DNA of 64,000 nucleotides from JAJXSS01 sp964547135 (GCA_964547135.1 CAZJMK010000005.1:27198-91197); one strand, 5' to 3'; numbered from the stretch's first letter, positions 46,141 to 54,712 are shown. Translations and numbers: made by a program. Notes: generated from the sequence alone by a model not told the origin.

Positions 46141-46572
46141 GTGGTCAAGTTGCGTATGAAGCGAATGGGTCGTCGGAATCACTGCTTTTACCGTTTGTGT
46201 GCGATGGATGCCCGCACCCGCCGCAATGGTCGCGCCATTGAGGAGCTGGGGATTTACGACCCCAAAAACAAGGACGCTGCCAAGCAGGTGATTTTGAACA
46301 CCGAGCGCATCGCCTACTGGCTGTCGGTCGGTGCCCAACCCAGTGACACGGCTCTCCGTCTGGTCGCCAAGGCCGGGGTGGAAGTACCCAAGCACATCAC
46401 CCAGCGCCGTGAACTGCTCGCCAAGCAGCGCACCATGCAGACCAAAAAGAAGGCTGACATCGCCGCTCAGAAGGCCGCCAAGAAAGCGGAGATTGAAGCA
46501 CAGGTCGCTGCTGACAAAGCCGCCAAGGCTGCCGCTGCCGCCGCCCCTGCTGAAGGCGAAAAGAAGGAATAA
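46141..46572 (+). CDS. rpsP: 30S ribosomal protein S16
   Basis: This 143-residue protein starts at GTG with GGAG eight bases upstream. The S16 core is clear: VVKLRMKRMGRRNHCFYRL, DARTRRNGRAIEELGIYDP, and KQVILNTERIAYWLSVGAQPS. S16 binds 16S rRNA early in 30S assembly. After about residue 85 comes a Lys/Ala/Glu-rich tail of roughly 55 residues not found in the short (about 80-90 residue) forms. The usual rimM-trmD neighbours are not present. A likely terminator follows. Confidence 0.95.
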   Translation: MVKLRMKRMGRRNHCFYRLCAMDARTRRNGRAIEELGIYDPKNKDAAKQVILNTERIAYWLSVGAQPSDTALRLVAKAGVEVPKHITQRRELLAKQRTMQTKKKADIAAQKAAKKAEIEAQVAADKAAKAAAAAAPAEGEKKE

Positions 46573-46574
46573 GC

Positions 46575-46597
46575 CGGGGTTGTACAAACCCGATTTT
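46575..46597 (+). terminator. Probable terminator of rpsP
   Basis: CGGGGTTGT/ACAAACCCG pairs at eight of nine positions and is followed by ATTTTTA, directly after the stop codon. Confidence 0.55.
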
Positions 46598-46800
46598 TAC
46601 CGAAGAGATCGCAGAGATCGCAGAGCAGAGATGGATCATGGATAATGTTCAAACCACGTTTGCCGTTGGCTTCTACTGAACATCATCCGTTGCCCACCAT
46701 CCGTTCTTCTTGGCGTATTGGCTCGTTGGCTTGATGAATTGACTCAAGGTTTGAATCTCCGCGATCTCTGCGTTCTCTGCGGTGAAAAATACTTCTTCAT
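46597..46800. repeat. Facing pair of CAGAGATCGCAGAG repeats (family A variant)
   Basis: CCGAAGAGATCGCAGAGATC at about 46600 faces GATCTCTGCGTTCTCTGCGG at about 46761. The pair encloses a stretch with no recognisable feature. Confidence 0.75.
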
Positions 46801-46863
46801 TCAGTGTTTGGTTATCCCATCACCCTCTCCGCACATGATCCATCATCCATAATCCTTTGTCCA

Positions 46864-47619
46864 TTAAATACGGGTAAAGTTCATCCCCTTGGGGTCGGCC
46901 ACGCAGGCCACGGCTACATTGACTTCTGCTGCGCCTTGAGCCTTGAGTAATTGGGTGCATTCGCGCAGGGTTGAGCCGCTGGTTTTGACATCGTCCACCA
47001 GCCAGATGTGCCAACCGGTGAGGTTGAGGTTGTGTGCTTTCATGCAGTGACGCACATTGTCGTGCCGTTGCGTGGGGTGTACCGCCGTCTGTGAGGGGCG
47101 ATGCACGGTGCGTACCAGCAAATCCAACACCGGCCAGTGTCGATGCTCCGCAATGCCCTGCGCAATCAACCAGGCATGGTTGTAATTGCGAAACCAGCGC
47201 CGTCGCCAATGCATCGGCACCGGGCACAGGGCTGTCATCGCATCATGTTCCGATGCTGGTATCACCTTCGCCAACTCTGCCCCCAGCCAAGGCCCCCAGC
47301 GCCAAAGCTGATGATATTTCAGCGCGATCACCCAATCACTCATCGGCGGCTGATACGCCCCCAATCGCACCAATCGGTTCCATTCCACCGGTGCTGATTT
47401 GCAAAAGGCGCAACCCTCGTCGTTTTGTGCATACGGCCCCGACGACGCCCCGCATCGATTGCAATAAACCCGCGGGTCGTTGGGCTGCCAGTTCAGCGAT
47501 TCGGGGGCACGCAATGCCAAATCGATAAAACGCGGATGCAACAAGTCCAACACAGGCGCAAGACCAGCGCGACTGAGCTTTCGCCAGGGTTGCAATATCG
47601 ACCGAGGTGACATCGCCAT
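46864..47619 (-). CDS. ComF-family protein (phosphoribosyltransferase-like)
   Basis: About 251 residues. The N-terminus carries a four-cysteine zinc-finger-like cluster (CNRCGA and, about 16 residues on, CAFCKS). The middle has YHQLWRWGPWLG and CPVPMHWRRRWFRNYNHA, and the C-terminus has the phosphoribosyltransferase motif LVDDVKTSGSTLREC. ComF relatives take part in DNA uptake or gluconate metabolism; their reaction is uncertain. The start is uncertain: ATG at 47619 is given, with ATG 47613 and an upstream GTG as alternatives. It diverges from the pyrK-like gene. Confidence 0.85.
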   Translation of the reverse strand: MAMSPRSILQPWRKLSRAGLAPVLDLLHPRFIDLALRAPESLNWQPNDPRVYCNRCGASSGPYAQNDEGCAFCKSAPVEWNRLVRLGAYQPPMSDWVIALKYHQLWRWGPWLGAELAKVIPASEHDAMTALCPVPMHWRRRWFRNYNHAWLIAQGIAEHRHWPVLDLLVRTVHRPSQTAVHPTQRHDNVRHCMKAHNLNLTGWHIWLVDDVKTSGSTLRECTQLLKAQGAAEVNVAVACVADPKGMNFTRI

Positions 47620-47711
47620 CACCGATGTTCCAACACCCCGGCCACCCAAGAAACTGTTGACCACAACGCAAACGGACCGACTGGTATCACCGTTTGGCTA
47701 TACTCATCATC

Positions 47712-48710
47712 ATGCCACCAATTGCCATCAGCGACAACGAAAAAACCACCCCCGCACGCGGTTTATTTTCCGCCGTGGTCGAAATCAACCGACCTTTGTG
47801 CCGCGAACATTTTTTGCTGCGTCTGCGTGTGCAAGGGTATTTTCCGCCCACCGCCCCCGGCCAATTCATTCAACTGGGTTGTCGCCCCACGGCTGATGCG
47901 CTAAACGATGAGGCCTTACACGGTGCTGAATTCGAATGGCACCCCGGCTCGGTTCCACCCATTCATCAAGTCGACGTCTGCCAACCCTTGGCCATGCTCC
48001 GCAAACCCTTTTCCCTGGCGGGTCGTGGTGATGAGGACAAGGGCACCTGGTTGGAAATTGTGCATCGTGTAGTGGGTGTCGGCACACAATGGCTGGCCAA
48101 CCTGCACCACGGTGAACGGGTGGACCTCATCGGCCCGTTGGGGAACCGTTTCAACTTGTCATCGGGTAAGTCGATTGGTTTACTTGTCGGCGGGGGGGTT
48201 GGGTTGCCACCGATGTTTTACCTGGCCGAGGCGTTGCATCAGGCGGGTTGGCAGGCGACTGGTTTTGTCGGCGCAATGTCGCGTGATTTGTTGGCTGTCG
48301 ATTGGACCGATCAACCAGCCCCGCAGGTGGCACAGTTTGCAAAATATGGTTACCCCAGCGTCATCACCACCAACGATGGGTCATTGGGCATGAAAGGCTT
48401 GATCACCACCGGGCTTGAAACAGTGTTGTCGCAACAAAGCAAAGCGCAGGCAGCGCAAACGATCATTTACACCTGTGGCCCGCATGGCATGATGCACGCC
48501 GTCGCCAAACTGGCGCATCAACATGGCATTGAATGTCAGGTGTGCCTCGAACAGGCCATGGCCTGCGGCATGGGCACCTGCCAATCGTGCATTGTGAAAA
48601 TCGAAGACACGGTCAAACCGCAAGCCACGACTGAGCAAGGTAGGCCGTGGCGCTATCGACTGGCCTGCACCGACGGCCCGGTGTTCATGGCCCAGCAGGT
48701 GATTTGGTGA
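47712..48710 (+). CDS. PyrK-like electron transfer subunit (FAD / 2Fe-2S)
   Basis: This 332-residue protein has a ferredoxin-reductase-type fold. An N-terminal FAD-binding barrel (PGQFIQLGC, LRKPFSLAG) is followed by an NAD-binding half (GLLVGGGVGLPPMFYLAEAL, YTCGPHGMMHAVA) and a C-terminal 2Fe-2S cluster (CLEQAMACGMGTCQSC and a final Cys in LACTDGPVF). This is the layout of PyrK, which passes electrons from dihydroorotate dehydrogenase to NAD. No pyrD lies beside it. A TATACT hexamer ends seven bases before the ATG, so the transcript may be leaderless. Confidence 0.88.
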   Translation: MPPIAISDNEKTTPARGLFSAVVEINRPLCREHFLLRLRVQGYFPPTAPGQFIQLGCRPTADALNDEALHGAEFEWHPGSVPPIHQVDVCQPLAMLRKPFSLAGRGDEDKGTWLEIVHRVVGVGTQWLANLHHGERVDLIGPLGNRFNLSSGKSIGLLVGGGVGLPPMFYLAEALHQAGWQATGFVGAMSRDLLAVDWTDQPAPQVAQFAKYGYPSVITTNDGSLGMKGLITTGLETVLSQQSKAQAAQTIIYTCGPHGMMHAVAKLAHQHGIECQVCLEQAMACGMGTCQSCIVKIEDTVKPQATTEQGRPWRYRLACTDGPVFMAQQVIW

Positions 48711-48722
48711 TTTAAGGAATGT

Positions 48723-48790
48723 GGTCAAGTGTCAAAACCAAGCCAAGGACGAGGAGTCACCGCAGGTGACGACGAGGACTTGGGTATTTT
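48723..48790. repeat. Family D hairpin copy
   Basis: CCAAGCCAAGGACGAGGAG, inner stem TCACC-GCA-GGTGA, then CGACGAGGACTTGGGTAT. Even the outer arms are changed in step (AAGCCAAG pairing with CTTGG). Confidence 0.8.
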
Positions 48791-48814
48791 TTCCTTGAAC
48801 TATTTGGTGAATTC

Positions 48815-49384
48815 GTGAGCAGTAGCATGACGCAGCAGCGCAACATCGGTGTGTTTTGTGCATCGAGCACCAGGGTGTCGACGATGTACCTCGAACTGGC
48901 GGAGCAGGTCGGGGTGCTCATGGCTCAGCGCGGTCATACGCTTATTTGGGGCGGCGGGAGCGTGGGCATGATGGGCAGCGTGGCACAAGGGGCGCAACGG
49001 CAGGGGGGCAGGGTGGTGGGCATCATCCCTGATTTCATGGCCGGCACCGAAGTCGCCTACGTCGGAGCCGACGAACTGATCGTCACCCGTGACATGCGGC
49101 AGCGCAAAGCGGAAATCGAAAAACGATCGGATGCGTTTCTGGTTTTGCCCGGCGGCATCGGCACCCTCGATGAAATGTTTGAAATGCTGACCTTGCGCGT
49201 ACTTGAACAACATCAAAAGCCATTGGTGATACTCAATCATCAGGGCTTTTACGATCACCTGATGCGGTTTTTTGAGCATTTGTTTGAAGCGAAATTTTTA
49301 CGGGCACACAGCAGGTCACATTACCAGTTGGCCGGTACGCCGATGGAAGCGATGTCATGGTTGGAAAACGGGGCGAATTCGTGA
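48815..49384 (+). CDS. LOG-family protein (cytokinin riboside 5'-monophosphate phosphoribohydrolase-like)
   Basis: This 189-residue protein has the LOG/TIGR00730 signatures: IGVFCASS at the N-terminus, LIWGGGSVGMMG near residue 46 and the catalytic LPGGIGTLDEMFE near 108. The family hydrolyses nucleoside 5'-monophosphates, releasing a base (cytokinin activation in plants and some bacteria); the bacterial role is often nucleotide housekeeping. A GTG at 48815 with GGTGA upstream is taken as the start; ATG at 48827 is an alternative. A terminator follows. Confidence 0.9.
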   Translation: MSSSMTQQRNIGVFCASSTRVSTMYLELAEQVGVLMAQRGHTLIWGGGSVGMMGSVAQGAQRQGGRVVGIIPDFMAGTEVAYVGADELIVTRDMRQRKAEIEKRSDAFLVLPGGIGTLDEMFEMLTLRVLEQHQKPLVILNHQGFYDHLMRFFEHLFEAKFLRAHSRSHYQLAGTPMEAMSWLENGANS

Positions 49385-49409
49385 TTACGGCAACGAATGT
49401 TTTTCAACA

Positions 49410-49439
49410 CCCAGGCATGGCCATGCCGGGGCTTTTTTT
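49410..49439 (+). terminator. Rho-independent terminator after the LOG-family gene
   Basis: CCCAGGCATGG pairs with CCATGCCGGGG and is followed by CTTTTTTT. It lies 25 bases past the stop codon and separates two convergent genes. Confidence 0.85.
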
Positions 49440-49447
49440 ATTGACAT

Positions 49448-50668
49448 TTATTTACACGCATATTGCAGCGCGATCAATGCGTAACAGGTCACCAGCACGG
49501 GGTCGCCTTCCATCCAGCGATCCGCTTCGTTCACCCATGACCCATCGGTGCGTTGCAGGGTGATGAGTCGGTCCACCAAGTCAGCCCGCCAGTTGCGTAT
49601 TGACCCATCCGCGAGGGTGATTTGCACTTCCCCCCAGGCATGCAGAGCGCGGGTGAAGGTGTGCAGGTAGTAGTAATAGCCCTGCAATCGTTCGTCGGTG
49701 GGCGTGGCTGGGTCGTCACGTAAACCGGGGTTACGTTCCAGTGTGTAATTGCGTGTGATCCAGCGGAAGGCATCGACCACCCGTGGGTCGTTGCGGTCCA
49801 GTTCCGCGTACAGGTAACTTTTGAAACCGGCGTAGGTCATTGAGCCATAGGTGGCCAGTCGGCTGGTGCCGTCTTCCATCACGACCGAACCGGCCATGGA
49901 TTGCGGTTCACCGATGTTGTCCTTGTTCAAACTCGTGGCATAAATGAATCCGCCATCGGGCACGATTTTGTCAGCGAATTCCTTGTTGGAGGCAGTGCCC
50001 TGATTGCGGGTGATGAACACCAAAGCGCGTTGGTAAGCCGGGTCATCACAGCGCAAGCCCGAGTCGTGTAACCCTTGAATCATGATTTGGGTGTTGGACA
50101 TGTCGGGTCTGCCATGGTTGCCGTAACCAGCTCCGCCGAAGAAGGGGTGATTTTCGTCGATGGGTTTGCCCTGCGGATCGAGCTGGCCGGACCATTGCAA
50201 TTGGCGCAGGTAGTTTTGTGCTTCGACGATGGCAACGGGTACCACGGGCATGAGTCGTAAACGTGACAGGGTTGATAGGCAGATGGAGGTGTTGTAGTTT
50301 TCGAGAAACCCATCATGAATGCCGCCGTCGGGCTGACGTTTGCTCAAAATATAACCCACGGCTCGACGCAGCGCCGTGTCTTCCAACGAGGTTGCCGGAT
50401 CATCGAGCAATACCTGCACGGCCATGGCGGTGATGGCCGGCCCGGGTTTGGGGGACCATGCCCCGTCGGGTTGCTGCTGCTGCCGAAGGTAGGCGATGCC
50501 GCGGGCGATGGCGGCTTGTGCCTGCTGGGTGCGTTGCTCGTCGAGTAAAGGTTGGTCCGCCGCCGCCCAGTGAATCGGTACAGTCACGAACAATAAAAAC
50601 AGTACCAACCACCCGCGCTGATGCGGTCGTTTTTCAACACCGTAAGGCATGAAGGATGTGGTTGGCAT
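49448..50668 (-). CDS. Secreted alpha-toroid (prenyltransferase / squalene oxidase repeat) protein
   Basis: This 406-residue protein has a signal peptide (hydrophobic WLVLFLLFVTVPIHWAAA, residues about 20-37) and alpha/alpha-toroid repeats: AIARGIAYLRQQQQPDGAWS, AVGYILSKRQPDGGIHD, and near the end LVDRLITLQRTDGSWVNEAD. The fold is shared by squalene-hopene cyclases and prenyltransferase beta-subunits, but the cyclase DxDD motif is not seen, and export would be odd for those enzymes. The function is unknown; binding of a peptide or glycan is possible. ATG at 50668 has AGGAAA upstream. Confidence 0.75.
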   Translation of the reverse strand: MPTTSFMPYGVEKRPHQRGWLVLFLLFVTVPIHWAAADQPLLDEQRTQQAQAAIARGIAYLRQQQQPDGAWSPKPGPAITAMAVQVLLDDPATSLEDTALRRAVGYILSKRQPDGGIHDGFLENYNTSICLSTLSRLRLMPVVPVAIVEAQNYLRQLQWSGQLDPQGKPIDENHPFFGGAGYGNHGRPDMSNTQIMIQGLHDSGLRCDDPAYQRALVFITRNQGTASNKEFADKIVPDGGFIYATSLNKDNIGEPQSMAGSVVMEDGTSRLATYGSMTYAGFKSYLYAELDRNDPRVVDAFRWITRNYTLERNPGLRDDPATPTDERLQGYYYYLHTFTRALHAWGEVQITLADGSIRNWRADLVDRLITLQRTDGSWVNEADRWMEGDPVLVTCYALIALQYACK

Positions 50669-51238
50669 TTTAACTGGTTTCCTTTTGCTGCGGATGTTCA
50701 AACATCATACCCAGCCTGTCAGCCGATTCGACTTGATCGGTCGAATAACCGGCGCATGGTTGCGACAGGTTGTTCAACATCACCGAGCGCAACTCACACA
50801 ATCAAGGGCTTCCCTTATCATGATTTCACGGCTACGATACCAAGGCTTCGCTGGGGAGAGCGAAGCGGCTGGAAAAGTGCTTGCCCTGTTGGCGGCATGA
50901 CAAGGCAGGCAAAATCAATACACGCCCATTCGGGCCTGGAGGGTTGAAAGTCGATTCTTTTTTTGACGGATGGCTCACCCTTGCGCCATGGATCAACTTT
51001 TGAAGGTTGAAACCCCGAGCCGGGACGCTCGCAGGTTTGCGCAAGGTTTGGCAAAACTCATCATGCCCCTCATCCCTGATTGATGCGGTCGGCATAAACC
51101 ACTGCCCACGATTGGCAAACTCATTCAGAAGACCCATAACGGTTAAGCCGTGATGGTAAACGTCCGACAACAAACCTAGCGGAGCACTTTCATGGTGCTC
51201 CGGGTTCGATGACGTATCGCTGTGGAGTGGTGAGTCAC
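50669..51238. other. Gap with hairpins only
   Basis: No gene is seen. GGCTTCGCT-GGGG-AGAGCGAAGC forms a hairpin at about 50846-50868. GGAGCAC-TTTCATG-GTGCTCC is a perfect 7-bp stem at 51181-51201, 37 bases before the sigma-factor start. The latter lacks a T run, so it is more likely an mRNA leader structure than a terminator. Confidence 0.5.
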
Positions 51239-52438
51239 ATGGCCCAATCGACGGTCAAAAGCACGCTTGAGCTTTACCTTCGACAGATAGATGAGTCGCC
51301 GCTGCTCACTGCTGCGCAGGAAAAACAACTCTGCTGGAAAATCATTCACGAGAATTGCCCGCAAGCTCGTGAGACGATGATTCGTTCGAACCTTCGATTG
51401 GTGGTCAACATCGCCAAGCATTATGGCAATCGCGGATTGCCCCTGGCCGACCTCATCGAGGAAGGCAACCTGGGTTTGTTGCGTGCGGTCGAAGCGTTTG
51501 ACCCGGAGCAGGGGGCACGATTTTCGACGTATGCGTCATGGTGGATCAAACAGTCGATCAAGCGGGCGTTGATCAACGCGGTGCAGCCGGTGCATATTCC
51601 CGCATACATGGTCGAACTGATTGCCCGTTGGAAAAAGGCTTACCAGGAATTGGAAGAAGAGTTGGGTCGCACGCCGACGACGCCTGAGTTGGCAGTGGCG
51701 ATGGAAGTGCCGGCCCGCAAGGTGCGCATCATTCGCAAAGCAGTACGGGCATTTCAAAGACCCAGGCAGGCTGGGGGCATTGATGACGAAGGTCGTGATC
51801 TGATGGAGTTGCTTGCCGATCATCGCACCCCGGCCCCGGAAGACCAGGCATTGGCCAGTGATGATGTATTGATTATTCGCCAACTGCTGGAAACGATTGA
51901 CCAGCGTGAAGCGACCATTTTGCGGATGCGTTTCGGACTCGATGGCAGTGAACCACTGACCTTGAAGGAAGTGGGCGAGCGCATCGGTTTGACCCGTGAG
52001 CGTGTGCGTCAGATTGAAATCGAATCACTGCGCCGACTCAATGAATGTCTGAGCAGCGAAAACCCCTTGTCCAAATTGGTGAACACCACCCGTCGGCGTA
52101 AACGGCGCGGCCCCAAGCCGCAACGCCTGGCGGCGAGCGAACAGTCACCGGTTGCTGACAACAACGAGGGCAATGAAACGGCGGATGTGGCAATGACGGA
52201 TACAGACCTGACCGCGACGATGGAATCAGAACCGTTGACCCACGACTCAACGAGCGATCAGGTTGATAAGGTCAATGGTCACGGCAAAGTTTCGGTGAAT
52301 GGCAAAACACATATCAACGGTAACGGCCACCATCACGGCAAACGACACGTCAACGGCAATGGCAACGGTCATGGCAAACACACCGGGGCCAAGCTCAACG
52401 GCAAACGCGCTGCACAACATGACAGTCACGCGGCGTGA
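51239..52438 (+). CDS. RNA polymerase sigma-70 family factor with Asn/Gly/His-rich tail
   Basis: This 399-residue protein has all of sigma regions 1.2-4 in compact form. Region 1.2 is LELYLRQIDESPLLTAAQE, region 2 includes LIEEGNLGLLRAVEAFDPEQ and FSTYASWWIKQSIKRAL, and region 4 includes LTLKEVGERIGLTRERVRQI. It resembles primary or group 2 (RpoD/RpoS-like) factors. From about residue 275 a basic stretch (TTRRRKRRGPKPQR) leads into an acidic segment and then a tail with repeated NGNGHGKH-type units to the end; this tail is not part of normal sigma factors. ATG at 51239 has GGTGA upstream; an in-frame ATG lies ten codons earlier. Confidence 0.9.
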   Translation: MAQSTVKSTLELYLRQIDESPLLTAAQEKQLCWKIIHENCPQARETMIRSNLRLVVNIAKHYGNRGLPLADLIEEGNLGLLRAVEAFDPEQGARFSTYASWWIKQSIKRALINAVQPVHIPAYMVELIARWKKAYQELEEELGRTPTTPELAVAMEVPARKVRIIRKAVRAFQRPRQAGGIDDEGRDLMELLADHRTPAPEDQALASDDVLIIRQLLETIDQREATILRMRFGLDGSEPLTLKEVGERIGLTRERVRQIEIESLRRLNECLSSENPLSKLVNTTRRRKRRGPKPQRLAASEQSPVADNNEGNETADVAMTDTDLTATMESEPLTHDSTSDQVDKVNGHGKVSVNGKTHINGNGHHHGKRHVNGNGNGHGKHTGAKLNGKRAAQHDSHAA

Positions 52439-52454
52439 TGACGGATCATTTGTG

Positions 52455-52560
52455 AAAAGGGGCTAGGTGCTAGTGGCTCGTAGTTGGGTAGTCAAAACGA
52501 TCGATGTCGATTCTGCCAAGCACCCAGTCACCAGCCACAAGCTACCAGCAGTCTGTCCGA
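52455..52560. repeat. Facing pair of family B repeats
   Basis: GGGGCTAGGTGCTAGTGGCT faces AGCCACAAGCTACCAGCAG. The right copy overlaps the end of the IS630 remnant. Confidence 0.7.
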
Positions 52561-52564
52561 CCCA

Positions 52565-52890
52565 GATTGTCGGGTACAGCTTCTTCAGTTTGATTCGGGC
52601 GTCGGCGGTGGTAAAACGCCAGTCGATGCCCGTGTCCTTTTCATTTCCTGAACGTTACCAAGGCGCGATTCTCGCGGTCAGTTGTTGGCAGCTTTCGAAG
52701 TAGTCAGCGGGCAGTGCAATCCAACGCCTGGGCCACCTGCGTGTCCGGCCAGCCGGGACCATCGGCCCCCTGATCCAACTTCAAGAGCATCTGGGCGTGA
52801 TGACGCTTGTGCGCTGCCATGCGATCAGCCTTCACCAGAGCGTTGAATTGGGAACGTTCTTGGGTTGTCAATTCGACGGACAGACTGCCA
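52565..52890 (-). pseudogene. IS630-family transposase remnant, internally deleted
   Basis: On the minus strand the N-terminal part (about 52890-52711) reads VELTTQERSQFNALVKADRM, then KRHHAQMLLKLDQGADGPGW and PDTQVAQALDC, typical of the IS630 helix-turn-helix region, and then stops. A second block (about 52652-52565) reads IDWRFTTADARIKLKKLYPT, the usual C-terminal end. The catalytic DDE core is missing. The C-terminal end runs straight into a family B repeat. It is a dead insertion sequence. Confidence 0.8.
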
Positions 52891-52974
52891 GTTGTACCTG
52901 TCGCTGACAGACGTGCTCATCTACCTTATGCTGTATCCTTTCAATCCCGCTTGAATCAACCCACGAACAACATC

Positions 52975-53092
52975 AAAACCTTTTCAACACAGAGGTCACA
53001 GAGATCACAGAGATCACAGAGAAAATCAGTTCATGAGTTCATGATTGCTGTTCTGTGCCCTCTGTGTTCTCTGTGTTGAATGATTTTTCCGA
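52975..53092. repeat. Facing pair of family A repeats
   Basis: CAACACAGAGGTCACAGAG with further CACAGAGAT units faces CTGTGCCCTCTGTGTTCTC. The pair encloses ATTCATGA-like sequence and ends just before the start of the TPR-like gene. Confidence 0.75.
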
Positions 53093-53110
53093 TAACCCGG
53101 CGAAGCAACC

Positions 53111-54094
53111 ATGTCACTGCCGACCGAAAACTTCACACCCCCCACGCCCGAACAGGTCAGCGCGTACCTGCATCATCACCCGTTGCGAGGCCCATCCAAA
53201 CTTCATGCCTGGGTGCCCATCATCGGCCTGGGCATGGTGCTGATGCTTGCGATCATGTTCGATCAGGGCATCGGTCTGCTTTTACCCTGGCTGGTGCTCA
53301 TCGGCGTGTTGGTCTATTCAGGCACTTTCGCCGCACGGATACGCAAGCTGCAACAGAAAGTGACACAGGTGCAGGAATTGGCCCTGCTGCGTTTTCATGT
53401 GCAATCATTGCGACTTGGCTGGCGAACCTTACCGAAGGTGACGCATTTGCCGGAGTTGTACCTGCGCTTGTGCGCACTCATGGCCGCCAACCTGGGTCAA
53501 TTGCGCAGTCACGAGGCCGCCATTGTTTTATTGGACGATCTGATCGAACGCCTGCCCGATGATCATCCCGGAGCGGTGCAGATGCGCATGCAACGGGCCG
53601 TGGCCGAGCTGGCCAGTGACCGCTTGCTCGATGCCGACCGATCCCTGCGCTGGTTGCGTGATCGTGTGAACCAACCAGGTACCGAGCCGGCCGCCAGCGT
53701 GTACCGTTTTGCCCAGTTGTATCAGGCGGTGCGCACGCTGCGCGATGAGGATGCGGTGAACGATACGGAAAAACTGATCGATGCCCTGCGTCCGCTGGGA
53801 ACGGAGGCTGGTTACGGTTACGCCCTGGCTGCGGTGGCGCATTATCGATTGGCACAACGACGCACTGAGCAGGCGGATACCTTGATGCAGCAAGCCGGGC
53901 TTTGGTGGGGTCGGGCGACGATATTGGTGAGGCCGCAGTTGCTGTTGGAGCGCCTGCCGGAGTTGGAACCGATGCTGCGCGATGCGTCGGTCGTGGCTGC
54001 GCAAATGCCGACGACACCCCCCGTGTCGTTGCAGTTTACAAATCACCCTCAGATCAAACCATTTGACGACCTTCGGCGAGACTTGGCGACATAA
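53111..54094 (+). CDS. Membrane-anchored TPR-like protein of unknown function
   Basis: This 327-residue protein is not assigned to a known family. Two adjacent membrane segments (residues about 35-52 and 56-72, IIGLGMVLMLAIMF and LLLPWLVLIGVLVY) are followed by a helical, repeat-like region (about 90-290) with TPR-style helices such as AAIVLLDDLIERLPDDHPGA and AYALAAVAHYRLAQRRTEQA-type sequence. It probably exposes a protein-binding helical domain to the cytoplasm. It ends just before a tRNA fragment. Confidence 0.6.
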   Translation: MSLPTENFTPPTPEQVSAYLHHHPLRGPSKLHAWVPIIGLGMVLMLAIMFDQGIGLLLPWLVLIGVLVYSGTFAARIRKLQQKVTQVQELALLRFHVQSLRLGWRTLPKVTHLPELYLRLCALMAANLGQLRSHEAAIVLLDDLIERLPDDHPGAVQMRMQRAVAELASDRLLDADRSLRWLRDRVNQPGTEPAASVYRFAQLYQAVRTLRDEDAVNDTEKLIDALRPLGTEAGYGYALAAVAHYRLAQRRTEQADTLMQQAGLWWGRATILVRPQLLLERLPELEPMLRDASVVAAQMPTTPPVSLQFTNHPQIKPFDDLRRDLAT

Positions 54095-54103
54095 AGCGAA
54101 AAA

Positions 54104-54150
54104 GCCACCTGCCGGAATCGAACCGGCAACCTGCGCTTTACAAAAGCGCT
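54104..54150 (-). tRNA. 3' fragment of tRNA-Thr (UGU), probable att site
   Basis: On the minus strand an anticodon arm GCGCT-TTTGTAA-AGCGC (anticodon TGT) is followed by a T-arm GCCGG-TTCGATT-CCGGC and an acceptor strand AGGTGGC. The 5' acceptor strand and D-arm are absent upstream. A 3' tRNA half is the usual footprint of integrase-mediated insertion. Confidence 0.82.
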
Positions 54151-54169
54151 GAAGGTACGCAAAAACACC

Positions 54170-54394
54170 GTGAAAACCGAGTTTTTTGCAGATCGCGCAG
54201 CAGTAGGCGCAGCAGTTGTATCCCCCACCCCGCCGACCGCTTCATCCCGACAAACCCTTGTCAACATCCTGGGAATGCTATCCAAGACGGACCTTCATGA
54301 TGCCCGCACCATTCTCCGAAGCCTGCCGACCCTGCCCCCGGCTATTCGGGCGGGTATTCTGGCCATGATCCAGGCCACTGCAGCTCCGATATGA
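54170..54394 (+). CDS. Small hypothetical protein beside the att-like site
   Basis: This 74-codon frame with a GTG start has a hydrophilic helical C-terminus: SKTDLHDARTILRSLPTLPP then AIRAGILAMIQA. I do not recognise a family. Similar short proteins with LPPAIRAGI-like ends occur next to integrase genes in planctomycetes, to my knowledge, which fits the att-like tRNA fragment 20 bases upstream. No ribosome site is clear. Confidence 0.4.
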   Translation: MKTEFFADRAAVGAAVVSPTPPTASSRQTLVNILGMLSKTDLHDARTILRSLPTLPPAIRAGILAMIQATAAPI

Positions 54395-54421
54395 TGGAAG
54401 GGATTTATTTACCGAAACTCT

Positions 54422-54691
54422 TCACTTCAATATTTCCCAGTGTCCCGCTTTGGTCGGGCCGACGTGTTTCAATCGGCCTTCCTTGGTCAATTTGGAACTG
54501 GCAAGCTCGACGGTCCGACGCGACTTTCCAATTTTCACGGCAACCTCCGCCAATGTCATAGTCGGGTTGGCTGCCAGCAGTCGGAGAATTTGTGCCGGCG
54601 GGAAGAAAAGGGGGAAGAAAAGGGGTCGGGAGTCATTGACGACGAGAAAAAGGGTAACGAAAAAAATGGGGAAAAGCTTGTTTCGTCGCAA
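54422..54691 (-). pseudogene. C-terminal winged-helix fragment (regulator or RecG-like/AlbA ATP-binding protein)
   Basis: The last 55 codons read ILRLLAANPTMTLAEVAVKI, then SRRTVELASSKLTKEGRLKH and VGPTKAGHWEIL, the winged-helix ending common in AlbA_2/RecG-like ATP-binding proteins and some Fic proteins. The preceding 30 codons are Phe/Pro/Leu-rich and do not resemble any domain. The rest of the expected protein is missing, so this is most likely a truncated gene within an integrated element. Confidence 0.6.
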
Positions 54692-54712
54692 ACATCATCC
54701 AAATAACCGGAT

